DNA of 64,000 nt from Brachyspira hampsonii (lineage in GTDB: Bacteria; Spirochaetota; Brachyspiria; Brachyspirales; Brachyspiraceae), in assembly GCF_002214805.1 (NCBI RefSeq), contig NZ_CP019914.1:1984001-2048000 (forward strand), written 5' to 3'. Positions 1 to 8,621 of the stretch are shown piece after piece. The position numbers and the translations under genes were made by a program. Under the pieces are notes generated by a model, which saw only the letters and a list, made by a program, of their open reading frames with translations, ran no database searches and had not been told where the DNA came from. Every line of letters begins with the position of its first letter. Positions within the stretch are counted from its first letter, which is position 1.

Positions 1-1
1 T

Positions 2-226
2 TCAAAATAGCCTCCAAGAACCTTCAACAAAAGCAGATAGAATTGCTAAATAATTATCTTCATCTGTATAATCACCTGGAACATCAAATACTTCATCTAT
101 TGACATAACATCTTTTAGAATATTCTCTTTCTGCTTAAAATCTGTTATATTTTGAGATTTGAAAAAATCTTCTACCTGATTTTTTGTTGTTAATTGGATT
201 ATATCTTCTTTCTTATAATTATACAT
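2..226 (-). CDS. small hypothetical protein (74 aa)
   Basis: A complete 74-codon reading frame ending in TGA at the extreme left of the window. The ATG is preceded by a perfect AGGAGG about 7 bases upstream, which supports translation. The product is acidic and soluble, with no signal peptide, membrane segment or recognisable motif; it ends in a hydrophobic Ser-Trp-Arg-Leu-Phe tail. I do not recognise a family. It has its own promoter and a palindromic site upstream (279-307 and 247-258), so it may be an autoregulated small gene. It stands just outside the defence-like cluster that starts at 436 and is divergent from it. Confidence 0.7.
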   Translation of the reverse strand: MYNYKKEDIIQLTTKNQVEDFFKSQNITDFKQKENILKDVMSIDEVFDVPGDYTDEDNYLAILSAFVEGSWRLF

Positions 227-246
227 AAAATCCTCCTAAAAATTTT

Positions 247-307
247 GATAAATTTATCAGATTTTATCATTTGTTATAAATATAATCTTATTTAAGAAAA
301 ATGTCAA
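247..307 (-). promoter_or_regulatory. promoter with downstream perfect palindrome for the 74-aa gene
   Basis: Reading the minus strand, TTGACA (302-307) is followed 17 bases later by TATATT (279-284). Downstream, between promoter and RBS, lies the perfect 12-bp palindrome GATAAATTTATC (247-258), with another TTTATC half-site at 264-269. The position just after the likely transcription start is typical of a repressor operator; which protein binds is unknown. Confidence 0.5.
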
Positions 308-435
308 GTGAATATAACTTTAGATAGTAATGTCTAAAATAGTTTCGCATTGTATATAGTATATATATTAATAAAAAGATTATTAGTTTATAATAAATTT
401 TATGATATAATATTAAAAAATATTAGGGATTATCT

Positions 436-3400
436 ATGAATAAAGAATATATAAATATTATAAAAAAATATATTGAAGAGATAAACTTCATCAAAGAGAA
501 AGGCTCTTCTAATGAACATAGCTATAGAACGCCTTTAGAGAATATGCTTAAATTTTTCTCTGTTAGTTTATATCCAGATAAAAGCATAAAAATTGTTCAG
601 GAATCAAGCATAGATGATGAAGATGATAAAAAGATATTCCCAGACTTTACCATAGTTAATGAAGATGATAAACTTATAGGATTTGCTGAGTGCAAGGATA
701 CTGATTTTGATTTGTATAAAGCTATTAACGGCAAAGGCAGTTATAAAAAATATAAAGAACAGCTTATAAAATATTTGTATATTCATAATAATTTAATATT
801 TACTGATTATATTAATTTTATTTTACTTTCAAAAGAAGATGACGGAAATATTATTATAAAAGATGATGTATGCCTTTATGATGATGAGGCAAAAAATAAA
901 AAAGATAAGTCAGAAGAAAATTATAAAAAACTTATAAATATATTTGATATGTTTTTTTCTGCCAAGTCGAAAGATATTGATAAAAAAGATTATTTTCTTT
1001 CTCTTCTTGCTAGAAGAACAAAAATTTTAAGAGATTTTATAAATTTAGAATTATTAAATAAAGAATCATATTTAAGCAGAGATGTAAAGGGGCTGTTTGA
1101 AAGCACTTTATTTAAAGATTTGAGCGATAAAGATTTTGCAGATGCCTTCTCACAGATTATCACTTTCTCATTATTATTTTACAGACTAAGCAAAAGAAAG
1201 AATGCTGACTTAAACAGTTTTAAGGATATGCCGGACTATATACCAATATTTAAAGAGTTTCTTTTGAAAATAGATATAAATGATTTTAATAATAACGGTA
1301 TATTTTATTCTATAGTATCAATAATGAATGCGGTTAATTCTTATAATGAAAATATATTTTACGGAGAGCTGTCATATAGAGAAAATCATGATAAAGAAGA
1401 TCCATTTATATATATGTATGAATATTTCTTGAAAGAGTTTGACGAGAAAACAAGAAATGCCAGAGGCGTATTTTATACTCCTATAGAGGCTGTGAGATAT
1501 ATTATAAAATCTATAGATGAACTTTTGAAAGATAAACTCAATATAAGCGAGGGACTTTACGGAGAGAATGTGCATATACTAGACTTTGCTTCTGGCACTG
1601 GAACATTTATGCTTGGGGCAATAGAGCTTGCATATAATAATGCCAAATCAAGCGGTATAGGAGGCGTATTGGAAAAAATAGTTTCAGATTTTATATTAAA
1701 AAGGCTTTACGGATTTGAGTTTTTAATAGTGCCTTATGTATTGGCACATTTTAGAATACATGAATACTTGAAAGATTTGAATTATGATTATAAAAGCAGG
1801 GAGAGACTGCAGTTATATTTAACAAACACTTTGGATAATAGTGCTGGCGGTTATGTGGCAATGTTTCCGAATATGAAGGCAGAAGCAGATATGGCTTATA
1901 AAATAAAAAATGAAGAGCCTATACTCGTTATAATGGGAAATCCTCCTTATAATTCAAAGTCTGAGGAAATAAACTGTAAGGAATGGATAATAGATTTATT
2001 AAAAGATTATAAAAAAGATTTAACTGTTACAGAAAAACAAAAATTAAATGATGATTATATAAAATTTTTAAGATTCGCTCATTGGAAAATGGAAAAAAGC
2101 AAGCAAGGTGTAGTAGGTGTAATAGTAAATAATTCTTTTATAGATGGTTTAAGTCATAGAGAAATGCGTAATCAGCTAATGAAAACCTTTGATGAAATAT
2201 ATATTTTTGATTTGCATGGTAATACAAATAAAGGAGAAAAATGCCCAGACGGAAGTCAGGACTTTAATATTTTTAATATAAAAAATGTAGGAGTGTGCAT
2301 AGCATTATTCGTAAAGACAGGACTAAAAAATAATAAAAACAGAGGCGTATATTTTCAGGAGATTTTCGGAAAGCAGAATTATAAAAAAGAATATTTGATT
2401 GATAAATCTGTAAATACAGACATAGAAAATAAAAAATGGAAAAAATTAGAAGATGATGAGAAATGGCATTGGTTTACTGAAGTAAAAAGCAATGAAAAAT
2501 ATCTAAACGATTTTAAAGGTTTGCATGAAATTTTTGAAAATATAAATAGTGGTATTCAAACAGAAAAAGATGAGTTAATAATTCATTTAAACGAAAATAA
2601 TTTAGATATTGCTTTAAATGATATAAAAACTTTAGATGTAGAAAATTTGTGCAGTAAATATAATTTGAAAATATCAAAAAATAAAATTGAATGTTTATAT
2701 GAAGCCAAAAATGAGGTATTGAATAATGAAGGGCTTAAAACATTAATACATTACAGACCATTTGATTTTAGAAAAATTTATTATACATCAAAAAGTAACG
2801 GCTGTATAGGAAGACCTAGATATGATATAATGAAACATTTTATAAACAGAGAAAATATAGGATTAGTGTTCCCACGTCAAATAGCTGGAGGATATGGTTT
2901 TGAGCATGGTTTAGTATCTAACTATATTATAGACAGAACGACTGGAGGGGCTAAAACAGGTTCTGAAACAAATTTCGCTCCCCTATATCTATATGAGGAT
3001 ATTAATGCGTCTTCCGATTTAAATTTTGATGAGGAATGCAAGCCTAATTTCAAGGCATCTTTTCTTGATTTCCTCAAAAAATACTTAAATGGCTCTCTAA
3101 TCAAAAGCGAAGACTGCCCATACAAAATACTTTCCTATATCTACGCCGTGCTTTATGCTCCTACATACCGCTCACGCTACAAAGAAGACCTCAAGTATGA
3201 TTATCCGCGTATTCCTTTTACTGATGACAGCTCTCTATTTTCTTCGCTTTCTTCCTTAGGCTCTGACCTCATAGATTTGCATCTGCTTAAAAAAGTACCT
3301 TCACCTTCTTCCTCTTACCCTATATCAGGAGATCACAATATTGACTTTTGCAAATTTGAAGATGGAAAAATTAAAATCAACTCTTCACAATATTTCGACA

Positions 3401-3585
3401 ATGTAAGCGAACAAGTGTACAATTATTCAATCGGAGGCTACAAGCCTATAGAAAAATATATAAAGGCTCGCGAAACTCTCACTCTTAACGACATTATGCA
3501 TATACAGAAAGTTATTGCTGTTATTGGAAGGACTATTGAGCTTCAAGGCAGTATTGATGAGGTTTATAAGAAAATTGATAAATAG
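436..3585 (+). CDS. type ISP-like / type IIG restriction-modification enzyme
   Basis: Single-chain restriction and adenine methylation enzyme (1049 aa). The N-terminus has a PD-(D/E)xK-like nuclease signature: D70 in FPDFT and E85-C86-K87 in GFAECKD. The gamma-type N6-adenine methyltransferase core has RGVFYTP at 343-349, motif I DFASGTGTF at 383-391 and catalytic motif IV NPPY at 502-505. From about residue 890 the YIYAVLYAP / YRSRYKEDLKYDYPRIP block and the closing GGYKPIEKYIK block match the C-terminal specificity region of type ISP enzymes. No helicase motifs are present between nuclease and methylase, so it is shorter than LlaGI-type ISP enzymes and closer to type IIG in layout. ATG 436 follows AGGG. 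The last ~600 bp is visibly richer in C than the rest. Role: defence against foreign DNA; the recognition site cannot be read. Confidence 0.88.
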   Translation: MNKEYINIIKKYIEEINFIKEKGSSNEHSYRTPLENMLKFFSVSLYPDKSIKIVQESSIDDEDDKKIFPDFTIVNEDDKLIGFAECKDTDFDLYKAINGKGSYKKYKEQLIKYLYIHNNLIFTDYINFILLSKEDDGNIIIKDDVCLYDDEAKNKKDKSEENYKKLINIFDMFFSAKSKDIDKKDYFLSLLARRTKILRDFINLELLNKESYLSRDVKGLFESTLFKDLSDKDFADAFSQIITFSLLFYRLSKRKNADLNSFKDMPDYIPIFKEFLLKIDINDFNNNGIFYSIVSIMNAVNSYNENIFYGELSYRENHDKEDPFIYMYEYFLKEFDEKTRNARGVFYTPIEAVRYIIKSIDELLKDKLNISEGLYGENVHILDFASGTGTFMLGAIELAYNNAKSSGIGGVLEKIVSDFILKRLYGFEFLIVPYVLAHFRIHEYLKDLNYDYKSRERLQLYLTNTLDNSAGGYVAMFPNMKAEADMAYKIKNEEPILVIMGNPPYNSKSEEINCKEWIIDLLKDYKKDLTVTEKQKLNDDYIKFLRFAHWKMEKSKQGVVGVIVNNSFIDGLSHREMRNQLMKTFDEIYIFDLHGNTNKGEKCPDGSQDFNIFNIKNVGVCIALFVKTGLKNNKNRGVYFQEIFGKQNYKKEYLIDKSVNTDIENKKWKKLEDDEKWHWFTEVKSNEKYLNDFKGLHEIFENINSGIQTEKDELIIHLNENNLDIALNDIKTLDVENLCSKYNLKISKNKIECLYEAKNEVLNNEGLKTLIHYRPFDFRKIYYTSKSNGCIGRPRYDIMKHFINRENIGLVFPRQIAGGYGFEHGLVSNYIIDRTTGGAKTGSETNFAPLYLYEDINASSDLNFDEECKPNFKASFLDFLKKYLNGSLIKSEDCPYKILSYIYAVLYAPTYRSRYKEDLKYDYPRIPFTDDSSLFSSLSSLGSDLIDLHLLKKVPSPSSSYPISGDHNIDFCKFEDGKIKINSSQYFDNVSEQVYNYSIGGYKPIEKYIKARETLTLNDIMHIQKVIAVIGRTIELQGSIDEVYKKIDK

Positions 3586-3593
3586 GGCTGCAA

Positions 3594-3661
3594 TATACAG
3601 TGATTTAATATACTGTATAAAGAATTGATTCACTTGACAAATATTATTTTTATGCTAAAAT
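3594..3661 (+). promoter_or_regulatory. dyad plus sigma-70 promoter upstream of small gene
   Basis: An inverted repeat TATACAGT (3594-3601) / ACTGTATA (3612-3619) with a 10-base loop sits just before a promoter: TTGACA at 3634-3639, 16 bases, TAAAAT at 3656-3661. The dyad lacks a T-run, so an operator or a mild hairpin after the restriction gene is more likely than a terminator. Confidence 0.5.
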
Positions 3662-3718
3662 TTATATAGAGAGAATTTATATATTTCCGAAATAATTGTA
3701 AATATAAAAGGAGGGATT

Positions 3719-3919
3719 ATGTATTATAATAACACAAAAGAAGAAAAAAAACTACTTAATCTCGCCTTGAAACATAGAGAAGAATTAACTCAAAATGATT
3801 TTGACAATATTGTAAATTTCTGTTATAGCAGAATATTGCAAAAAGAAATTAATAATTCTATAGAAAAATATATAACTCCTACATATAATAAAATAATCAA
3901 AAGAGCAATAGAAAAGTAA
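3719..3919 (+). CDS. small hypothetical protein (66 aa)
   Basis: Strong RBS (AAGGAGGG) directly before ATG 3719 and a good promoter at 3634-3661 support a real gene. The 66-residue product is highly charged and predicted helical, with no membrane segment. I recognise no family. It lies between a restriction enzyme and a Panacea-type antitoxin candidate, and a 20-codon frame follows its stop by one base, giving the same small-two-gene look as the adjacent pair at 4044-4888. Confidence 0.6.
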   Translation: MYYNNTKEEKKLLNLALKHREELTQNDFDNIVNFCYSRILQKEINNSIEKYITPTYNKIIKRAIEK

Positions 3920-3920
3920 T

Positions 3921-3983
3921 ATGTCAAATAATAAAGATAATTCTAGTAAAGAACAAAAGCAAAATTTTATTAATAAAAATTAA
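3921..3983 (+). CDS. tiny ORF (20 aa), possible truncated gene start
   Basis: ATG 3921 begins one base after the preceding stop codon; the 20-residue product begins MSNNKDNSSKEQ, resembling the start of the membrane protein at 4484 (MSSNDSKNISDE). It may be a relict of a duplicated partner gene or not translated at all. Low confidence. Confidence 0.25.
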   Translation: MSNNKDNSSKEQKQNFINKN

Positions 3984-4043
3984 TTATAACTTATAAAAAT
4001 TGATTATATTATAAAGTTTTATATAATCAAAGGAGGTGTTATT

Positions 4044-4487
4044 ATGTATGATGAAAGAATTGATTCAGTTCTTCTTGCTAAATATATAATACAGCAGGCA
4101 CAAAAAAAAGGCATATATGATATGTCAATTACAAAATTGCAGAAACTCCTTTATGCTTTAGACGGCGGATTATTATCACATAATATAAATGCAGTTGATG
4201 AGTATTGTCAAGCTTGGCAGTATGGACCAGTATATCCCAAAGTATTTACAAAAATAAACCCTGAAGATTTCAATAAAAATTATGATAATCTAAATATAGA
4301 TGAAATTGATAGTAAAGAACATGCCAATATTATAAAAAAAATGGTTGAAGTAGTATTAGATAATTTTGGTCAGTATAGTGCAGGAAAACTATCTGCTTGG
4401 AGTCATAGGGAAGGAAGTCCTTGGAGTCAAACACCAAAAAATGAAAAAATAAGTAAACTTTTAATGAAGGAATATTTTTCAAGATGA
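4044..4487 (+). CDS. Panacea (DUF4065/SocA-like) domain protein, candidate antitoxin
   Basis: 147-aa protein matching the Panacea/DUF4065 domain over residues 28-70: ITKLQKLLYALDG followed by the signature AWQYGPV at 57-63, then PKVF. Panacea proteins are known as hyper-promiscuous antitoxins (PanA) that pair with many unrelated toxins, and occur widely in prophages and defence islands. RBS AAGGAGGTG precedes ATG 4044. The next gene starts 4 bases before this one stops (ATGA overlap), implying translational coupling, with the Panacea gene first. The family assignment is firm; the antitoxin role is inferred from the family and the gene order. Confidence 0.85.
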   Translation: MYDERIDSVLLAKYIIQQAQKKGIYDMSITKLQKLLYALDGGLLSHNINAVDEYCQAWQYGPVYPKVFTKINPEDFNKNYDNLNIDEIDSKEHANIIKKMVEVVLDNFGQYSAGKLSAWSHREGSPWSQTPKNEKISKLLMKEYFSR

Positions 4488-4888
4488 GCAGTAATGATTC
4501 AAAAAATATTTCTGATGAAAATTTAGAAAATACTTTTAAAGATGATATTGAAGATATTAATAATTCAACCCCGAGTAATAAAGAAGAAAATACTTTAAAT
4601 GAATTAAAAATTCAACAACTTGAAGAAGAAATAAAAAATTTAAAAAATGATAGAAAATTAAAAACAAAGACTTTAAAATTTGTTCAAATTATTATAATGT
4701 TTAATATTATAACAACTATAGCTTTATTAATAGGATATCCTATAATATATCTCATAACAGGAAAACAAATATATAGCGAAAAATTTCTTGGGTTTATTAC
4801 AGGCTCACAATTAATAGTCATGCCGCTTGCTATACTGCAAATTATAACTAAACATCTATTTCCAAATAAAAAAGATGATGATAAGTAA
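4484..4888 (+). CDS. small two-TM membrane protein, putative toxin partner of Panacea protein
   Basis: 134-aa protein overlapping the Panacea gene by 4 bp. Residues 1-60 are very acidic and low-complexity (N, D, E, S), passing into a short coiled coil (LKIQQLEEEIKNLKND). Two hydrophobic segments follow, about residues 66-90 and 102-126, with a short GKQIYSEK loop between them, and a lysine/aspartate-rich tail. No enzyme motif is visible. Known Panacea partners include small membrane-active toxins; this protein is longer than those and could act by membrane disruption, but it could also be a membrane anchor. The toxin role is inference from position and coupling. Confidence 0.65.
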   Translation: MSSNDSKNISDENLENTFKDDIEDINNSTPSNKEENTLNELKIQQLEEEIKNLKNDRKLKTKTLKFVQIIIMFNIITTIALLIGYPIIYLITGKQIYSEKFLGFITGSQLIVMPLAILQIITKHLFPNKKDDDK

Positions 4889-4941
4889 ATCTATTTTATT
4901 TGAAAGTAATAAAAAATAAATTAACTTTGAAACATATATAA

Positions 4942-4975
4942 AAAACTCCCAAGCAAATTAATACCTGAGAGTTTT
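4942..4975 (-). terminator. Rho-independent terminator for the 5000-6094 gene
   Basis: On the minus strand the arms AAAACTCTCAGG and CTTGGGAGTTTT form an imperfect stem (4964-4975 with 4942-4953, one mismatch plus wobble) continuing into T residues, placed just after the stop of the esterase-like gene. Confidence 0.55.
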
Positions 4976-4999
4976 CCTTAATTAATGATTAACTGTATA

Positions 5000-6094
5000 T
5001 TATTTTAGATTGTCATTAAAAAACTGTGTTATTTTCTCAAAAGGTATTTTTGACATATCATCATATAATGAAACATGGTCTGCATCTTCTATTATTACTA
5101 ATTCTTTATTATTGCCAGATATTTCACTGTAAACATCTTCAGAATAATATCTTGAATGAGCTCTGTCGCCTGCTATTAAAAGTACAGGAGTAGTATCCAA
5201 ATCCCCAAGATTATCCATCAAATTAAAGTTCCAGAAAGAAAAAGGCATAGTAGCAGTCCAAGAAGTAACAAAGTTTATAGCACGAGGGTGATAAGCTCTT
5301 TTTGCATAATAGTTGTAAAAGGCAGCAAATACTGGGTCGGCATTCTCTGGAAGCTCTTCAGGTACAACCATAGCAGAAGCCTGTATATTATTATTTGCAT
5401 CAAAAGTAGGCTCATGATTACCCAAAGCATAATTTCCATTTTCAGCATCTTTCCAACGCTGCTCGCTTAAATATTCTCTTATTTTTCTTCTTTGCTCTTT
5501 TGTATAATAATCTTGATGTCCTTTGCTCATATCTCTTGACATATCATACATTGAAGCAGTTGCTACAGCTTTAATTCTAGTATCCGTACCAGCAGCAGTT
5601 ATAGCCATACCAGAAAGCCCGCATATACCTATTGCTCCAATACGGTTTCTATCTACATAATCAAGAAGCCCTAAATAATCTACAGCAGCACTGTAATCTT
5701 CTGTGAATATATCAGGTGAAGCATTGTTTCTAACTTCTCCCCCGCTTTCACCTGTGAAAGACGGATCAAAAGCTAAGGCTACAAAACCGTTATTAGCCAT
5801 TTCCTGAGCGTATAAACCAGATGCCTGTTCCTTAACTGCTCCGAATGGTCCAGACACTACCAATGCAGGATTTTTTTTATTGCTGTAGTCTTGAGGCAAA
5901 TATAAATGTCCTGCTATCTCTATACCATAGCGATTTTTGAATCTTACTTCTTTCATTTCAATATTTGTGTAAACTGTGAATACTCTGCTGTCCATATTAT
6001 CTCCTTTTTGTGAATTATTATTTTGTGTGCTGTTATTATTACAAGAAATTATAAATGCTAGTAATAATAAAATTGATGATATTGTTTTTTTCAT
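5000..6094 (-). CDS. alpha/beta-hydrolase lipoprotein (dienelactone hydrolase/YcjY-like)
   Basis: 364-aa exported hydrolase. The N-terminus is a lipoprotein signal peptide with lipobox FIISC (Cys18), followed by an Asn/Gln linker. The alpha/beta-hydrolase fold is indicated by GHLYLPQDY, ALVVSGPFG (oxyanion region) and the nucleophile elbow GAIGICGLSG, where Cys158 is the likely nucleophile, as in relatives carrying GxC. Asp310 (LLIAGDRAHS) and His340 (EDADHVSLYD) complete a plausible triad. Likely membrane-anchored in the periplasm, acting on an ester or a similar substrate that cannot be told from sequence. RBS AGGAG precedes the ATG. It is followed by its own terminator and lies 27 bp downstream of the acetyltransferase gene, so the two may be cotranscribed. 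Confidence 0.82.
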   Translation of the reverse strand: MKKTISSILLLLAFIISCNNNSTQNNNSQKGDNMDSRVFTVYTNIEMKEVRFKNRYGIEIAGHLYLPQDYSNKKNPALVVSGPFGAVKEQASGLYAQEMANNGFVALAFDPSFTGESGGEVRNNASPDIFTEDYSAAVDYLGLLDYVDRNRIGAIGICGLSGMAITAAGTDTRIKAVATASMYDMSRDMSKGHQDYYTKEQRRKIREYLSEQRWKDAENGNYALGNHEPTFDANNNIQASAMVVPEELPENADPVFAAFYNYYAKRAYHPRAINFVTSWTATMPFSFWNFNLMDNLGDLDTTPVLLIAGDRAHSRYYSEDVYSEISGNNKELVIIEDADHVSLYDDMSKIPFEKITQFFNDNLK

Positions 6095-6121
6095 ATTTTC
6101 TCCTTTATTTTAATTTTTTAT

Positions 6122-6709
6122 TTAATTTGCTATTTTTAATCTATTTATTTCTTTTATAATTTTAGCAGGCATACCTCCTACTATCACATTTGAAGGTACA
6201 TCTTTATTAACCAAAGCTCCTGCTGCTATTATAGAGTTGTCTCCTATAGTTACACCAGAAAGTATATGTACCCCTGAACCTATCCATACATTATTTCCAA
6301 TTACTACTTTTTTTGGGTAAGTTATACTTCTGTATTCTACTTCTATTCCATGATTGAGTGTTGAAATAGTGGCATTCATTCCTATAAATACATTATCTCC
6401 TATAACAATGCCGCCTCTATCCTGAAATGAACATCCGCAGTTGAAAAATACATTCTTTCCTATCTTTATATTCTTTCCAAAGTCAGTATAAAATGGAGGA
6501 AAGCATGTGAAACTTTTATCTATTTTTTCTCCTGTAAGCTCTTCAAATAATTCTCTTACTTCATCTGTAGTATGATATTTATTATTGATTTCCATAGTGA
6601 TTTTTATTGCATTTTGTGAGCATTCATATAAAAGCGGTGATAATTCTTTATCTTCGCTTGATATTGGATTGCCCTCTTTGCAGTATTTAATAAACTCTTC
6701 CATATTCAT
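6122..6709 (-). CDS. sugar O-acetyltransferase (LacA/Maa/NodL hexapeptide family)
   Basis: 195-aa acetyl-CoA dependent O-acetyltransferase. An N-terminal Mac-type helical segment (about residues 5-60, including LLYECSQNA) precedes a left-handed beta-helix of [LIV]-G-x-x hexapeptide turns ([32 protein letters not shown]). The catalytic histidine is His120 in TLNHG, and the C-terminus has the usual [11 protein letters not shown]. Length fits maltose/galactoside acetyltransferases. ATG 6709 follows AAGGA. Substrate is an unspecified sugar or Nod-like acceptor. It shares direction with the hydrolase gene downstream. Confidence 0.9.
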   Translation of the reverse strand: MNMEEFIKYCKEGNPISSEDKELSPLLYECSQNAIKITMEINNKYHTTDEVRELFEELTGEKIDKSFTCFPPFYTDFGKNIKIGKNVFFNCGCSFQDRGGIVIGDNVFIGMNATISTLNHGIEVEYRSITYPKKVVIGNNVWIGSGVHILSGVTIGDNSIIAAGALVNKDVPSNVIVGGMPAKIIKEINRLKIAN

Positions 6710-6910
6710 TTTAGTTTTTCCTTATGTTTTTGATTTATTTGTATTTTACAGAAAAATTAAATTATATCAAATAATTATGTGTTATATATTTTTATACCTA
6801 AAAAGTATAATTTTATTATTTAGATTAATAAATATAGTTAATATTATATATTATTGATTAATTTGATATTAATATATATAATGATATTTAAAATAGTTTG
6901 GGGTATAATA

Positions 6911-8602
6911 GTGAAATTCGAAACAATAGAAAATGGATTTATTCCTATTAATGATTTATCAAATAAAAATTTTTTTATACCAAGTTATCAGAGAGGTTAT
7001 AGATGGGATAATGAAGTAAATGCTTTATTAGGAGATATTACAGATTTTATTAATTATAAAGAAAGTGATAATGATTTTTATTCTCTCCAGCCAATAGTTG
7101 TAAAAAAATATAAAGATAAATATATTGTTATTGATGGGCAGCAAAGATTAACAACTATTTTTTTAATAATTAAATATATTAAAAATCAATCTTTCTTTTT
7201 AATAGAGTATGAAACTAGAAAGCAATCTTCAGAGTTTTTAGAAAATATTCAAAGTAAAAAAGAAAATGATGCTAAAAATATTGATTTTTATTATTTTTTT
7301 CAGGCATATAAAAATATAAGAGAGTTTTTCAGCAGTAAAGTTAATAAGAATAATTTTTATAATATATTAGTTAATAACTGTAAAGTATTATGGTATGAAA
7401 TAGCAGACGATGAAAAAGAGGAAGATGTTTTTATAAGACTCAATATAGGAAAAATTCCATTATTAGATGAGGAAAATATCAAAGCATTATTTCTTTCAAA
7501 AAGTAATGGTATTGAAAATATAGATGAAATAGCTGAAAAATGGTATGAAGAAGAAAAAGAATTAAGATATAATAATGATTACAGATATTGTGTACTAAAA
7601 AAGATAGATGAGAAATATATAACAAAAGAAAATAATACATTAAATGATGATTTTTTGAGGATTCGAGTATATCTTGAAGCTATTATGAAAAATAAAAATT
7701 ATTCTATATTTGAATATTTTTATAAGTTATATAAAGAAAATAAATTAAAAGAAACTTGGGAAAATTTAGAAAGCTGTATAGATACATTAAATAGTTTTTC
7801 ATCAGATCAAAATGGTATTGGTGAAGAAAGAAATATTTTTCATTATATTGGTTTTCTTATATTAAATAATATAATGGATATTAATGATATTTATAAAATA
7901 TGGCTAGAAGATCAAAATAAAGTAAATTTCTCTTCATCTCTTAAAAAATTAATAGAAGATAATATTAGTTTTAAAGATGAAGATTTTGAAGAAAATTTGA
8001 GAGAGTTAAATTTTAATGATAAAAATCATAAAAAAATAATTTATAAAATACTTGTTTTATTTAATATAGCTTATTTATTAAAAGATAAGGGATCTCATAA
8101 ATATTTTGAGTTTAATAGATTTCAATTAGAACAGTGGAGCATCGAACATATTTATGCACAAAATTCAAAAAGTATAAAAGAAGATATAAAGAAAAAAGAT
8201 AATGATAAAATTATTGCTTGGTTAAAAGAAGTAAGAGAATATTGTAATGAACTAAAACCCAAAATAGAAGAATTAATAAATAAAAAAAATCCATATAATG
8301 AGAAGCTATTTGATGAAATAGATGATTATTTTAAAGATGAAGATTCCTTGAATGGTATAGGTAATTTATGTTTATTAGATAAATATTCAAATAGCGAGAT
8401 AGGAAATAAAATATTTAGTAAAAAACGTAAGGATATAGAAAGATTAGGTCAGCAGGGTAAACTTATTCCAATATGTACTAAACTTGTATTTGAAAAATTT
8501 TTTTCAGATAAAATAAAAAACAAAGATTATTTTTTAAAAGAAGACAGAGAGTATTATATAAAAGCTATTATTGAAAAATTACAAATATTTTTCAAACAAT
8601 AA
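6911..8602 (+). CDS. DUF262 + DUF1524 protein, GmrSD-like type IV restriction candidate
   Basis: 563 aa from a GTG start at 6911 (GGGG 11 bases upstream). An upstream ATG at 6854 would add a short hydrophobic leader not seen in the family, so I prefer GTG. N-terminal DUF262 has IPSYQRGYRW (residues 23-32) and IDGQQRLTT (DGQQR at 75-79), the ParB-like NTP-binding or hydrolysing part (GmrS). The C-terminus has the DUF1524 HNH-like nuclease features: EHIYAQN with His413 and IGNLCLL with Asn485, then GNKIFSKKRKDI (GmrD). Single-chain GmrSD proteins cut modified phage DNA. The next gene starts 19 bp later and also carries DUF262. The proline usual in the HxxP motif is alanine here (HIYA). Confidence 0.85.
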   Translation: MKFETIENGFIPINDLSNKNFFIPSYQRGYRWDNEVNALLGDITDFINYKESDNDFYSLQPIVVKKYKDKYIVIDGQQRLTTIFLIIKYIKNQSFFLIEYETRKQSSEFLENIQSKKENDAKNIDFYYFFQAYKNIREFFSSKVNKNNFYNILVNNCKVLWYEIADDEKEEDVFIRLNIGKIPLLDEENIKALFLSKSNGIENIDEIAEKWYEEEKELRYNNDYRYCVLKKIDEKYITKENNTLNDDFLRIRVYLEAIMKNKNYSIFEYFYKLYKENKLKETWENLESCIDTLNSFSSDQNGIGEERNIFHYIGFLILNNIMDINDIYKIWLEDQNKVNFSSSLKKLIEDNISFKDEDFEENLRELNFNDKNHKKIIYKILVLFNIAYLLKDKGSHKYFEFNRFQLEQWSIEHIYAQNSKSIKEDIKKKDNDKIIAWLKEVREYCNELKPKIEELINKKNPYNEKLFDEIDDYFKDEDSLNGIGNLCLLDKYSNSEIGNKIFSKKRKDIERLGQQGKLIPICTKLVFEKFFSDKIKNKDYFLKEDREYYIKAIIEKLQIFFKQ

Positions 8603-8621
8603 TCTAATTGGAGAAAAAATC

